DNA from: Sipunculus nudus
Lineage: Eukaryota > Annelida > Sipuncula > Golfingiida > Sipunculidae
Length of the DNA: 64,000 nt
Direction of reading: 5' to 3'
Assembly (NCBI GenBank): GCA_026874595.1
Contig: CM049311.1
Location: forward strand, 13,049,676-13,113,675
This document shows, piece after piece, positions 38,484-51,345 of the stretch. The notes beneath the pieces were generated by a model. It did no database searches and was not told the DNA's origin. It worked only from the letters and a program-made list of their open reading frames with translations. How positions within the stretch are numbered: the first letter of the stretch is position 1; each line of letters begins with the position of its first letter. Both the position numbers and the translations under genes were made by a program.

Positions 38484-38861
38484 AATAAATTACAATATTG
38501 TAAAATTGAAAAACGATGTAATATTCCATAAACATATGTATGTATTTCATATTTTTCTATGAGGTGCTTTGTTTACAGTTTGTAAAACTCGAATATCCAG
38601 GATTTATAACGTTGTGATAAGAGAATTGTTACACTTGAAATCGTTTGTAAGTTTAGGTTATATAGGTACGGCCAAAGGGTAGCATATCATTGTTTGGTAA
38701 CTGAAATACTTGCTCATATTAATGTCTCTATAGGATTTTTAAGATCAGTTTAAAATGATAATCCTGATATTATTTTGTACATTGTGTTTCAGTTTTGTCA
38801 ATTATTTATCGTCACATAATATTTATTTATATGACATATCTTAATCAGAGTTTTGAATAAA
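38484..38861 (+). terminator. Candidate polyadenylation signals of gene A
   Basis: AATAAA occurs at 38,484-38,489 and 38,856-38,861. Both are conserved in block B (about 50,525 and 50,904). Either would give a 3' untranslated region of 0.7-1.05 kb. Neither is proven. Confidence 0.3.
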
Positions 38862-38991
38862 CTACCTTTTCTGATGTTTTATGAGTTATTTATTTTTCTT
38901 TCCAAGTCATATAATAGAAGTTACGATACATTTTCTTTATAGTCATTCCTTAAAATTTTTTTTCAGCAAGGGTTCCTCAATTTTCCCCAAC

Positions 38992-38995
<4 letters not shown>

Positions 38996-39066
<71 letters not shown>
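38996..39066. repeat. (GA)n microsatellite downstream of gene A
   Basis: A pure GA tract of about 70 bp, followed by the intron-1-type tail described for 33,921-33,966. Confidence 0.9.
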
Positions 39067-39071
<5 letters not shown>

Positions 39072-39225
39072 GCATTTAGAGAACGGGGCGAGAACGAGAG
39101 AGATACAATCATTTTTCATTTGTTTCATGGATCCATTTTATTCTCTTGCAATTAAATTATAACGTTTTCCACGCTTTAATACAAATGTTTCTTTAATAAG
39201 GGATCGGATCTTTCCGTTATTATAC

Positions 39226-39440
39226 TCTGTTTGTTATAACGCTGAGGACCTCCCCCCCCCCCCCCCCCCCCCACCTCCAAAAGCGCATTCGTCTGAGAGT
39301 GAGGCACGGCCTTCCCGTCTGCGTGCTGAGCTCAGCTTTGGTTCGGGTCGACCGCGAAAAAATCTTAGGACTCCTCGTCCGTTACACGATTTAGTCGGCG
39401 GGCTGCCTTCACCACAGAAGCCGGCAAATATCTGAGATAC
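39226..39440 (-). mobile_element. SINE fragment, block A
   Basis: A partial reverse-orientation copy of the tRNA-headed SINE, including the GAGGACC/AAAGCGCATTCGTC body block and a GGTTCGGGTCGACCG block, interrupted by a poly-C run. The block B counterpart is 51,185-51,345. Confidence 0.5.
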
Positions 39441-39689
39441 AAACGACTAAATGTTTGGACATTCAGTAAATATACTTATTTTTTTAAAGAAATATAAAAG
39501 ATAAAGCCGGCAACACGTGAAACCCCACCCCCCTTAAGTTTGACTACGTTATACCCAGACATTTAAGAGATTAGTAGTTCATATTTTTTGTGAAAGAAGC
39601 CTCAAAACATCATCTTTACATTGCATATTTAAAAATGTTCTCAATATGAGAAGCAACCACCACTTCCATATGGATTTCAAACTTGACTT

Positions 39690-40375
39690 AGGTATGGCCC
39701 CCCGCAAGAAATTTAATGATTGTTGGTTCATCAGGTCAAAGGTCAAGGTCACAGGACCCACGTATTTATAAAGATTTTGGATGCATTTTAAGCCAAACGT
39801 TTTGTTCCGATTCCTTCTATTTTTTCCCATATATCTGACCTGCCGATAACGGAGAGCATAATTGAATTTGGGTCACAAGGTCAAAGTGAAAGGTCATAGG
39901 GACTTAATGTCTACAAATTAATTTCCAGATAATAACTCCGGTTCGGTTTGACATATCATTTTTCAAACAAGACTTATATATCGCACATCCCTAAATTAAG
40001 AACCCTGTCGATTTAGGGTCATGAGGTCAAAGGTCAAAGTCGAAGGACGTATTTCTTTAAAAAGAATGTGGATGCACTTTAAGCCAAACTTTTCATCAAA
40101 AACTTTTTCGTCAATCTTCCGTCAATCTTCCAGATTATGGTTACCTGCCATTATAGGGAAAGATTCTATTAATTTTGGGGTCACAGGGTCAAAGGTCAAG
40201 GTAACAGGGCCCACATTCACAAATTAGTTTATGGACAATAACCCCTGTTTGGACAAACAGATTGGCTTCAATCTTGATTTATTAATGACCCCTCATTTAA
40301 GTAAGAGTCATTTTGATTTCGGGGCCCAAAGGTCAAAGGTGAAGGTCACATTAAAATAATCTTATATTCAAATTC
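39690..40375. repeat. AGGTCA-rich interspersed repeat, block A
   Basis: The segment repeats the theme GGTCAAAGGTCAAGGTCACA, then a spacer of about 100 bp that contains TTTAAGCCAAAC, several times. Perfect AGGTCA-A-AGGTCA direct repeats lie at 39,733-39,745 and 40,024-40,036. No protein-coding frame is preserved. Confidence 0.75.
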
Positions 40376-40559
40376 AGTTGACCGCCGAGTCCCATGGGTC
40401 TCAAGTTTACTCGCTGCCTGAGCCAGGCTCTGTAAGGAGAGGACACACAGTTCCTAATTTTTCGAAAGTTAAGCAAAGTTAAGTTAAGGCGAATTTTGAA
40501 TTGTCGAAACAAAATTGTTTGTTCTTTTATAGCCCTCTGACACTCCTGGGGTCAGATTT

Positions 40560-40800
40560 TACAAAATGTCTAGTTGTTCATAAGGTCAAAGGGAAAGGTC
40601 ATAGTGACTTTATGTCCTCAAATTAATTTCCAGATAATAACTCCGGTTCGGTTTGACATATCATTTTCAAACAAGACTTATATATCGCACATCCCTAAAT
40701 TAAGAACCCTGTCGATTTTGGGTCATCAGGTCAAAGGTCAAGGTCGCAGGACGTATTTCTTGAAAAAGAATTTGGATGCATTTTAAGCCAGTTCCAGTTA
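40560..40800. repeat. Second AGGTCA-rich repeat copy, block A
   Basis: A partial duplicate of 39,885-40,090, containing AACTCCGGTTCGGTTTGACA and a perfect AGGTCA-A-AGGTCA at 40,728-40,740. It lies at the right edge of block A and has no match at the end of block B. Confidence 0.7.
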
Positions 40801-41150
40801 CAATTTATGTCTTGCATTAATGCATTTATGCTGTCCCAGATTACACGATGACAACCTAAATTTTCAAAAAAATTTCAACACCTGGGAGGTAGGGGATGCG
40901 TACCCCCTTCCACCCCTAGGCGTTTCGCGGCCTCGCGATGTGAGCTCCCAAATTCTAAATTCCTGTATCCGCCCTGATCTAGGCAAATAAATAAGTGCTC
41001 AGAAAATCTTATTTAAACTGACCAAAAACTATTCCACACAGCCAGCTCTCTGATAAAAAACGAATAAATACAAAATGGCTTTAGTGCTGCACTGCGTGTA
41101 CACAAAGGGCAATCCAGTTTTGATTTTATTTTTTATTTTTATTATTTTTT
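40801..41150. other. Non-coding interval between blocks A and B
   Basis: No recognisable feature except T-rich sequence before the SINE. Confidence 0.4.
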
Positions 41151-41565
41151 TATTGGTGGAGATAACCACATTCAATCCGCATTTTTTAAATTATCCTCCA
41201 TTTTAATGCTTGCTAAACAAAGTATAATGTTCATCTGCAGAATTCCATTCCGGTTTCGGGCTTCATGACAGGGGCTTACACGTGATAATTCTGGCTTCAA
41301 CCAGGCACGGTGTAACACGCCTGCGGGTCCTGGGTGTGTGTCATCCCCATTGCTTGGTCACAACACCGAGGAACCCCCGAAAGGCGCACTCATCTGTGAG
41401 TAAGACACTACTGATGGGCACATTATTTTCATTAAGTCTGCAAAGCGAACTCCCCATCGATGGGGGCCGATTGTGAAAAAGCTCGCCGCCTCGGCTGGGA
41501 TCCGAACTCGCGATCTCCCGGCTTTGAGTCCTGTGCTATAACCCTGAGTAACAGAAGCCGTTTTT
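41151..41565 (-). mobile_element. tRNA-headed SINE, reverse orientation
   Basis: On the minus strand it runs from a tRNA-like head at about 41,565 (CTCAGGGTTATAGCACAGGA, B-box GCGAGTTCGGATCCC) through GGTTCCTCGGTGTTGTGACC and GCAATGGGGATGAC to the GGTTATCTCCACC tail at 41,151. The body matches the copy at 14,623. Confidence 0.75.
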
Positions 41566-42344
41566 TTGCCTATAGTTACCTTAACTGCTTTCTATTTATT
41601 CTTAATGAAGTGTAATCGGTAGGTCGGTAAAAGTGTCTCACCCATCCCGAAATGTATTACAATTAAGTATAAGATTAAAAAGAATTATTATGCTTCCAGT
41701 ATAGGTTAATTCTAATCTAGGATTAGATATATTATATATCATGGTGAACTCAGGAATAGAAACAAAGTCAATAGTCTATAATTAATATTATCTATTCAAT
41801 TTATTTCTATCTCCGATTAGCAGGGGGTGATAAAATTTGCACCCCCTCTTCCTTGCTATAAAAGTGTGAGTTTGTGTGTGTGTGTGGGGGGGGATATACC
41901 CCGAACAAATTCGTATTCATTCAAATACTATTCATCGCTGCATTGACGCCCCTAGCTGGTCCCAGCATCCGAACGGATTTTTGTTCTGGTCCATCATGTG
42001 ATGGCAAGGCTTGGGGGATGGCGTAACATATTCAAACACATGAGTGAAATTAAGGATGTCTTCATACGTCAGACAATAAAGATTACGTAATTTAAGTTGA
42101 AATAAGGAAAGTCTTAAAGTATTTTAACAAAACAAGGTACCGCATTTATAACCCCAAACGTTTCCTGGATGTCAGCGCAAAATAATAATATGATTCGTCC
42201 GTTATTTTATCTTGATCAACCCCAGTCAACACTCGATGCTTTAAGCGCCACCTATCCACAATATACAAACAAAAAAAAAACAATTCAAACCTATTAATTA
42301 TTTCGCTTTAACATGAACGGACAGAACGACAGAGACTCAGACGG
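41566..42344. other. Non-coding interval
   Basis: No supported feature. A GT/G run lies near 41,870-41,893. Confidence 0.4.
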
Positions 42345-43370
42345 ACAGTCAACAATTCAAACAGATAGACATACATATACAAACAGACAGACAGCAATCC
42401 CAACAGATAAACATACATACAGACAGACAGACAGACCGACCAAGAAAGAAGGATATGTGTTATGAAAACAATATCTGAAAGTCCACAGGACATGAAAGCC
42501 GTCACGGGTGCTGTAGATTTAAGAATCTTGACAACAATTTAAATTCAAGATAAACATATATAACTTAGCCACTCTGCTGCCCCGGTCCTCACGTGACTCG
42601 TCACGTGTACACATGGCCCTGCGACGGTGATTTTCTTTAATTTTTTTTGCATTTTTTTATTTCATGAATTACACCATCACCGCCTCATATATAAGTTTTC
42701 CTTAAATCTAATAAGGTGAGAATTCATATATCCATGCATGACAAGAGAATCAAGGATTTTGTTGCTAATAAAGCATGGGTGAGCACTCACTCTTGATAGA
42801 ATATATACTCCCAGCTAAGACCCATGTACAGGTCCTGTAGAAATTATCTCTCAGTATGTGCAGGGATTTAAACCTGAATCGATGTCTTAATAAACTCACG
42901 TGTATGTCCACTGTACCATACACTCTCATATGAATCACCCTGTCTCTTTATTTTATATTCTACAAACTTCAAATTTAGTAAACTATTATTTTTAATTTAT
43001 CATTTCTTTGAAACATTTTAATAAAATATCTTTAGTAAGATTTAATTCAAATTACACATACCAATTACCAACAACCGATTCCGTAAATTTTTAACCGTAT
43101 AAATTAATTATGAACATGAGTAAATATATTTTGTGTATTCAATTGTAGAGTTTTCGTGCGGCGCGACAGATATGGAGCTTAATATGAGCACATGAAAAAA
43201 ATATAGTTTTGTTATTGTACAAATGTCTCCTTTGATATAAACGGAGTTGAGTACTAGACAATTAAAGCCCTTATGGTATATATATACAGTACAATATATA
43301 GGCCCATCTGAGTAGGTCGGCCATACGTGCGAGCACGTGGGTATACTCTTGAGCTAAGGCAATGACTACA

Positions 43371-43409
<39 letters not shown>

Positions 43410-43535
43410 TTACACACACATACACGGACACACACAATCACTCACACGTATTTTCTTGTATGGATTATAACATTAAGTGCATAGTTTCTATCTTCCTTTG
43501 GCCTCAGCACTGGCCCATATATTTATGTATATATA

Positions 43536-43536
<1 letters not shown>

Positions 43537-43585
<49 letters not shown>
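43537..43585. repeat. (TA)n microsatellite, block B
   Basis: A pure TA tract, counterpart of 32,594-32,646 in block A. Confidence 0.9.
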
Positions 43586-43590
<5 letters not shown>

Positions 43591-43997
43591 CGAGTATGCA
43601 TACAATGCATATAACTAAAACATTTACAGTGATCAAATCTGTCACCGTGCCTTCAGGGAGGAAGTGCAATTTGATCTTCGCCATACTTTCGATTTCTATA
43701 ATGATATACTTTTGATCTTAGCTATATGATGGATGAGTCAATTGGAATTAGGGAAGGAAGGGAAAGCGGATACGTAGACAACACGTAAAACATACAACCG
43801 TTGGCGTATCTTCATGAGCACCCACGAGTAAAAGTGTGAGTCCTGAATCTATATATACTTAAATTCCAGGTTCGATGAATGACAAAGTATATATCAAGAG
43901 AAAGAGCTCTCAACCCTAGTTACCACCCTACATAGATATATTTCGGAAGTGTTGATGATACATACAGACTGCCATAAAAACACCTTGACAACCCGGG

Positions 43998-44126
43998 TGA
44001 TGTCATGCTTTCGTTTCGTTAATAACCAATGAGCAGGGTTATTTTGTTGGTGTATTCTTCATTCGAAACTTATGGAAAATGGTAAATATTCATTCATGCA
44101 TGGGCGTTTATCAAATCCTATAAATT
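43998..44126 (+). promoter_or_regulatory. Proximal promoter of gene B
   Basis: TGATGTCAT (43,998-44,006), CCAAT (44,026-44,030) and TATAAATT (44,119-44,126) keep the order and nearly the spacing of gene A. The TATA box is again 88 bp before the ATG. Conservation may simply reflect recent duplication. Confidence 0.55.
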
Positions 44127-44206
44127 ATGGTAAAGCTTGCAATCCATCTATCAATTTTAAATCATTTCTTCAGTTGAACACCTGTCGAGAACAACCCTAT
44201 ACCTAA

Positions 44207-44728
44207 ATGATGTCTGGTAATATAGGTATGTGCATTTTAGTACAAACATATAAATATAATTTTCTAGGTGATGAAACATAACTTTGTCAGTCCTTTCTTT
44301 ATCATCATTTTGGATAAAAAATAATATAATATGATAAAAAAATATTATTCCTGATTCATTAAAAAATCAAGACTACAGCAATGAGATTCATCGTCAGTTC
44401 GTATTTTTGAAAGACGGACACTATGTCCACTGGGAAAAAGATCGTGACGGTGTAACTGAAAATATGTTATAAAGGTTAACAAAATGAAATTCTGAATATA
44501 ATGCTGTCAGTGTAGAAAACGCTGAAATTGTATAACCTGAATTAAAATTTGGTCCATTATAATCTCGGCTGTCTGTCGTCTGCTAACGTTTTGGCGGGAA
44601 ACACTTGTAGGAGTCAAACACGTGTATGAGCGGGGCCGCTTTCTATCACGGCTAGGTCACCCGCTGATATGATCTTATCCATAATAGAACAACTCAGTGT
44701 TTATCCGTATCGTTGTCTTAAAATGAAA

Positions 44729-44770
<42 letters not shown>

Positions 44771-45604
44771 AACAAGCATTTAGAGAACGGGGCGCTCGCT
44801 TATCATTATATGCTTAGTGTGTCACAGTATTTGATCAAGGTTGTTTACAATCACTTAGAATAAAAGTCTACAGTTTATTATGTGTTCGCTGGACAAATCA
44901 CCCGTAATGTGCAAACACGTAGGCCCATTGTACGTTTATATTGGCAGGTCTGGTCTTGGTGCAGATTGGTCTGTTGATCGTCTGCTCGAAGTGTATGTCG
45001 TTGGCGCGACCCACTAACGGCAACGTCCTCTACTGTAACGTCACTATCGTAAAGGAGAACGTCATGACCCAGGTTAACGTGATAACGCCCCATGTTCATC
45101 AACTGCTGGAGACATACGTACGTATATGATATTCTAAATACTAATATACTTATATATATAATATGATTTTATAAATATGTTATTTTCTTTAATCCGATAA
45201 GTATCTATGTGAGAGAGGAAAGCTGGTTAAATAAAAACAGAGGTGAAAGGGACAGGGAGGGAACATTATAGATAATGGAGTCAATATCACAAAACCCCCG
45301 TCTCACGGGGAAAATTGGTGGACAATTTAGTATATTGATATTATTTTAAAATGCTAACCGACTTTATCGATCTAACTAATGTCATCCGTTTGTCATCATT
45401 GTGACTTCTGTCAAAGTCGATGATGAACAATGCAGCTATATTCCTATAATTATCTGTGTGAGAGAGGTGGAGTGGAGATAAAAATAAAAACAGTGGTAGC
45501 ACGGAGATATTGGATACACTAGACAGGGGAAGGGAGTCAATCTCTAACAACCTATGTAATATGTCGTCTCATGTAGAAAATTAAAAGTAATAGCATTAAA
45601 TAAT

Positions 45605-45668
<64 letters not shown>

Positions 45669-48600
45669 CTATTTATTTTCTTCACATGCAGTAGTTTTGG
45701 TAAATAATATAATATATTGCTATTATTTTAATGTGCTTTCCAAATTTATAAATTATACTAATGTTACGTGTCTCCGATTTCTGCCAGTGTTCTATTGATG
45801 CCGTAAAGTCGAAAATGAACAGAACAACATGCATCGCCTTTGCTCGTAAACAAGAGGAGATCTACCGACCAACTCTGCCCAAAGTCGACCCACCGTGTAC
45901 CAAAACCAGCTCTGACGTCAAAGCCATGGTCCAGGTCAGTTTGTTTATTTCTTGAAATCCAGTTCAATAGAATTATTATAACCTTACTAAAAAGGTGAAA
46001 TATCCCCCTTATAATTTTGTAATCTGTAGTATATCATATTCCACCAGACTGCATGGAGTATCAAGTGAGAGTCTGGCCGTATCGAATATTGCTGACGGGG
46101 GTCATAAAACTCGCTGCTAAAAGGCACCTAAGATGCCGCTGATAAGCCTGGCGCTACTTTATATAGCGCGACAGCCCCCCTTCGGCGTGAATTCAGAACA
46201 TCTCGTTAATTCTCGGCTGCGGAAAACATGGGCGATAATACGAGAACAACGCCGTCAGTGACCGAGCGGGCGATGGCTCACTGTCATCCATAAAAATTAA
46301 AGTCATCCGTTCATAAACGTCAACATATTTAGTTATCGACGGAATACTATAATACATGGCTAATTATAAATCAATGTCAGAAGTGTGGGAACTGATTTAA
46401 TTTTTATAATTTCGAAGTTATTCAGGGAAAGTAAGTTTTACTTTTACCAGTCGCCCGTCATGAAACACGGCAGAAGTTGATGCAGAGTGACCACATCTAT
46501 CCCAAAATCGATCCAGTGTTTCCTCAACACGAGACCTCTCTAGATGTATTTGTAACGCATAATTTTTGACAAAACAAACCATTTGCGCATTCATAATTCC
46601 GGTCAATGTTATTCCAGTGATTTTCTGCTCAGTTACTGGATATATCGCTCACCGCTTCAGCGAGCTACAGCGGACTGCGGAAGTAACATTTAGCAGACAC
46701 GCTTTATCAAAGGTCGTGCCGCCGCTGCGCCTATCACCGCGGCACAATAGGCGCACAGAAGAGTTAATGGGCTTGTGGACTGACTCTCGAGGCTTCTTAC
46801 AGTTTATTAATTTGTTTCAATATATTTATACAGGATAGCCTGTTCAGTAATATAGTCTGTTCTTCAACAGGGCTCTGTAAGCTTAAAACATGATATGATA
46901 ATACCTGGTACAAAGATTTTAAAATACACAGTATGCATATGATACGCAATATATGAATCATCAAAGATACATGTACATAAATATTATATACTTGACAAGT
47001 AAGTCAGTCATGATACGCAACAATACTTTAAACGCTACAATAGGTAAAATTCACTTTATGCGTGAACAAAATAGCCGTATATAAAATTACGTGATACATT
47101 CAATGGGTAATGTATGTTAATAAAAGAGTAAAATGCACTATAATAAAAAAAACTAGTATAGACACGGTTATACAAAATTCAAACAATAAAGACAGGTATT
47201 GACAATGCATATTAGGAAATAACATTGTCTTTAGGTTGTAATACTAAGACTTTAAAAGAAACGCTTTGGTCTTTTGTTTAAAAGTATTCAAAGATTTTAT
47301 AGATCTGATCTCGTATGGTGAGGTGTTCCATACCGAAGGGCCTCTGTATAGAGGTACTCCAATCTTATAGGTTGATACTCCAGCCTGTAATCTCCTTGGT
47401 TATAATCAGCAGCAGGAGCAGTTTAAATAGTTCTGCTGTTCTAAGTGCTGCTTGAATTAAGTAAAGCATTCGACATGGTCAGTTTGAATATCGCAACCAA
47501 ACTTTTACCTGGCATTATACATTTTAATATTGTTATATTATATAATATTATTAAATATTTTATTATATTATTTTTACATTATATAACACGTTTTTATATT
47601 ATAATGTATTAAATTATATTATATTATACCATGTTATATTATATTATAATATATTAAATTATACTTAGTAACATTATATTACATTACCTAGCATTACTTT
47701 ATATCGTATTATATTATATTACGTCATTTTTATATATTACTTTATATTATATTATCTTGTGTTTCATTGTATATTATATTATATAATCAAGCATTATCTT
47801 TTATAGTATTATCTTATATTACATAATATTTTGTTTTATTACATTGTATTATATTTTATTATATTATATTATGTTGTATTGTATTATATTTTAATATATT
47901 ATACAGAACCAGTTGAACCATCTTCTACAAGGGGTCAGCGCCAGAATAGCCCTGATACAGCAGGTATGGCAGTCGGAAAAGAATTTAACCCGCTTTCCTG
48001 GGTTAAATGAGGAATGGTTCTGTATCAATCCGTCGTCCACACATCATCAGTTTTACTGTAACATCAAAAGATTCTTCACTTTGGATGGTCCTCAGTCACT
48101 TCCGTCTCGCCTGGAAAACCTAGAGCTAATCATAAAGAGAGAGGTAAGATAATATATATAAGATATATATATATATAAATATATACTTTTTGACGACCAA
48201 TCCCGCAATTACGACCGCTTTCCCAAAGTTTCCCTGGTCCTACCTACATGTTAGTGCTATTTGAATGATAAATGACTCGAAAATGCGACCGTCCATGAAT
48301 TCAGAATTATTGGAACTTTTCCATACTAAATTTTTTTTTATCGTAGCCATGTATCCGTTGCCAGGAAGACGGATACAAGCCCAGCGAAGAGATCCCAGAG
48401 CTAATGTTGTAACATTTCTTTTTGGCTGACAGCCGACACCGGGCCCATCCAGCAACCCGCGAGCACAGAGCCCTGCGCCGGCGGGATCTAGGCCTCTGTG
48501 CACCCGGGTTGCCAGATAATTAAGATCATTCCCCTGGTTGTATCAGTTCTTCACGCGCACTATTTACCAAAAAATTATAATAAGAGCAAACATTACATAT

Positions 48601-49850
48601 CAATATACTATCACTGCCCGGAAGAGGTTGTACATATCTTTCTGTCCGTCATTCGGCCTGCACTTAAGGACGCTGGATATATTCATTCTCCTGTATGTGT
48701 GTGTGTGTATGTGTGCTAAATCTCCAAATAACAACATTCACTGAATCTTAACAAATATGTCTCTTTTCGTTTGTTAATACAAGTAATAAATAATTGAACC
48801 AGTTCCCGTGAGGGGTGACCATTTTACTCTGATAACGTTGTTTACAGCTTGCCCACCAGGTGTCAGTACTGTACCCATGTCCATTTCTCAGCCAAAATGC
48901 ATCATAGGCCTATGCCTATATCAATGTGATCTGCTCGTTTATACAACCCTTACATCAGAAGTGTTTCATAACAATGACGTCAAGGGAAAGTTGTGCTTGT
49001 TGAACCTATGTGGCTTTTCTTTTATTCACAAGCAGTATAATGATGCATGTTATTGTGTGTATAAAATATACAGAGCAGATACGTTAGGGGTAGATTTATT
49101 TGGCACATCCCGGGCCCATTCCCTGTTCAATCTAAATATCTGGGAAACTGAATATCATACGCTTACCACCGAAAAGTATCTCTGGATTTTTTTTGGCTAC
49201 CTATTCCTGGATGCTGAGCCCGCTCTTCTTAGATCTTGTTTAACCATCTGAACCTCACAGAGCACTCTTTCCTTGCCCATTTAATTATTAAAGTCCCTTC
49301 AACTTGTCAAAGAGGTGCCTAGTGTTTAAGATGGTGCCTACTAAGCTAATGCTGAAATTTACATGTCGGTGAATAAAAATTGTAACGTTTAAGTTTCTAA
49401 ATTTACTGTTGATTCCCTCACGCCGAGTGCTCATACTGTTTTGTTTTTGCAACAAATGAAATTATTACTATTAATATTTTTCATCAGTCTAAATAATTTA
49501 TTATTATTAAATATTGTTGTTATTATCATTTTTAACCCTCATTAAATATTATTAGTTTATTGTCATTATATTAATAATAATTATTATTTATTATTATTTT
49601 TTAATAATTATAAGGCCTAAATTTATTATTAATTTCATTATTATTATTATTATTAATATTATTATTATTTTCGTTGCAGATGCAATCATGCGACTTGACA
49701 GCGGATTCCATTTCGTCCGACCCCATCCAGTATCCGAACCTAACAAGACCAGAAATATATCGCTACAACCTGGCCGCCATATACAACCAGCTGAGAATGT
49801 TTCAGCTCATTAAAATTCAACTGGATTACGTCGCTAAATTCCCATACTAA
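44207..49850 (+). CDS. Gene B: secreted cytokine-like helical protein (predicted, 247 aa)
   Basis: Exons: 44,207-44,225; 44,948-45,117; 45,788-45,934; 47,907-48,143; 49,680-49,850. Lengths (19, 170, 147, 237, 171 nt) and phases (1, 0, 0, 0) are identical to gene A, and the frame is open throughout. I count 21 amino-acid differences from gene A: six in exon 2, five in exon 3, eight in exon 4 and two in exon 5, so the C-terminal helix is the most constrained part. All seven mature Cys and all four N-glycosylation sequons are kept. Replacements include G21K inside the signal region and several changes of charge in exons 3 and 4. The gene has a standard CAG acceptor at exon 2 where gene A has AAG. 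Both copies look functional. A different receptor specificity or simple dosage gain are both possible. Confidence 0.8.
44732..44769. repeat. (GA)n microsatellite in gene B intron 1
   Basis: Counterpart of 33,921-33,966, followed by the same AACAAGCATTTAGAGAACGG tail. Confidence 0.9.
45605..45666. repeat. (GA)n microsatellite in gene B intron 2
   Basis: GA tract about 120 bp before exon 3. The gene A counterpart is 34,814-34,846. Confidence 0.9.
46045..47405. mobile_element. Insertion in gene B intron 3 with antisense LINE 3' end
   Basis: About 1.35 kb is present in block B but not in block A, where about 110 bp of A-rich sequence occupies the site. On the minus strand, 47,249-47,402 reads RLQAGVSTYKIGVPLYRGPS followed by VWNTSP and KSLNTFKQKTKAFLL. 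This is the typical C-terminal tail of LINE reverse transcriptases (GP.xWN.LP, then FK..K..LL). A 3' untranslated-like stretch follows toward lower coordinates. The GC-richer part at 46,100-46,760 is unidentified. Confidence 0.6.
47520..47903. repeat. AT low-complexity tract at end of gene B intron 3
   Basis: Counterpart of the gene A tract; it ends four bases before the exon 4 acceptor. Confidence 0.85.
49455..49670. repeat. ATT-rich tract at end of gene B intron 4
   Basis: Counterpart of the gene A tract, with fewer perfect ATT triplets. Confidence 0.85.
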
Positions 49851-50092
49851 AATACAAAGGACTCTCTCAGGCAATTGTTAAAGCATGCATAGTATGTAAA
49901 ATGTTAAACATTTTAGTTTTAGATTTTATAACTTAATACCAAATTTACCGTTTTTTATAGCACTTGTACACCATATTTATTTCCTTTTTATATTTTTCCT
50001 TATATTTTTATATTATGTGTTATTTATGCACATCATATATTTAACTGCGCTTTTGATATCAGGCCACATACATTCCTTACAATTCCATGCAC

Positions 50093-50385
50093 GTCGTTAT
50101 GACAACAACACCAGCAAACAACAACTCGTTATGACAGCAACGCTGGTTATTAAGGCGACAGCCTATAGTGAGACAACCAGGTAATTAGACGACAAACTCG
50201 AGCAACAAGACCATGTCGTTATGGCGACAACCTCGAGCAACGAGACCATGTAGTTATGACAACAGTCTTGTCTGAAGACCATGTTGTTATAACAACAATG
50301 TCGCGTAACAAGACCATATCGTTATGACAACATTGTCGCGTAACAAGACCATGTCCTTATCAAAACAACATTGCGTAACAAGATT
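50093..50385. repeat. 36-bp-type minisatellite downstream of gene B
   Basis: Same unit and position as the array after gene A, with small unit changes. Confidence 0.8.
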
Positions 50386-51032
50386 TCTTATTTAAGACCA
50401 CGATTCAGGATTATCAAGACCAAATGGCTATATATTTAAACTTGTCTCGGAACCGCCTCACTACATCACGTAGCTGTTAATGTTAATTTTTCATTCAATG
50501 AGTTGCTCACTTTAGGCGCTAAGTAATAAATTATCATATTATAAAATTGAAAAAAGATGTTATATTCCATAGACATATATATGTATTACATATTTTTTAT
50601 GAGTTGCTTCGTTTACAGTTTGTATAACTCGAATATCCAGGATTTATAACGTTGTGGTAAGAGAATTGTTACACTTGAAATCGTTTGTGAATTTAGGTTA
50701 TAAAGGTACGGCCAAGGGTAGCATATTATTGTTTGGTAACTGAAATACTTGCTCATATTAATGTCCCTATAGGATTTTTAAGATCAGTTAATAATGATAA
50801 TCCTGATATTATTTTGTACATTGTGTTTCATTTTTTGTCAATTATTTATCGTCATTATTTATATTTTATTTATATGACATATCTTAATCAGAGTTTTGAA
50901 TAAACTACCTTTCTTATTTTTTATGAGTTATTTATTTTTCTTTCCGAGTCATATCATAGAAGTTACGATACATTTTCTTTATATTCATTCCTTGAATTTT
51001 TTTTCAGCAAGGGTTCCCCAATTTTCCCCAAT

Positions 51033-51035
<3 letters not shown>

Positions 51036-51069
<34 letters not shown>
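51036..51069. repeat. (GA)n microsatellite downstream of gene B
   Basis: Counterpart of 38,996-39,066, shorter and without the AACAAGCATTTAG tail. Confidence 0.9.
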
Positions 51070-51072
<3 letters not shown>

Positions 51073-51184
51073 TATCAATTTTCATTTATTTCATAGATCC
51101 TTTTTATTCTCTTGCAATTAAATTATAACGTTTTCCACGCTTTAATACAAATGTTTCTTTAATAAGGGATCGAATCTTTCCGCT

Positions 51185-51345
51185 ATTATACCCTGTTTGT
51201 CATAGCGCTGAGGACCCCCCACCTCCAAAAGCTCTGAGAGTAAGGCCCGTCTGCGTGCAGAGCTCAGCTTTGGTTCGGGTCGACCGTGAAAAATCTTAGG
51301 ACTCCTCGTCTGTTACACGATTTAGTCGGCGAGCTGCCTACACTA
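51185..51345 (-). mobile_element. SINE fragment, block B
   Basis: Counterpart of the fragment at 39,226-39,440, lacking the poly-C expansion and a few blocks. Confidence 0.5.

Larger units (their letters stand above)
31490..40580. repeat. Segmental duplication, block A
   Basis: The block aligns over nearly its whole length with 42,345-52,733. The left edge is marked by the ACAGACAGACAGCAAT-type PuPy repeat and the right edge by TTTTATAGCCCTCT. It carries gene A with promoter, all introns, the downstream minisatellite and AGGTCA-rich repeats. It differs from block B by a 130-bp piece absent here (B 42,560-42,690), by lack of the B intron 3 insertion, by microsatellite lengths, and by extra sequence after the GA tract at 39,067-39,110. 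Confidence 0.9.
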
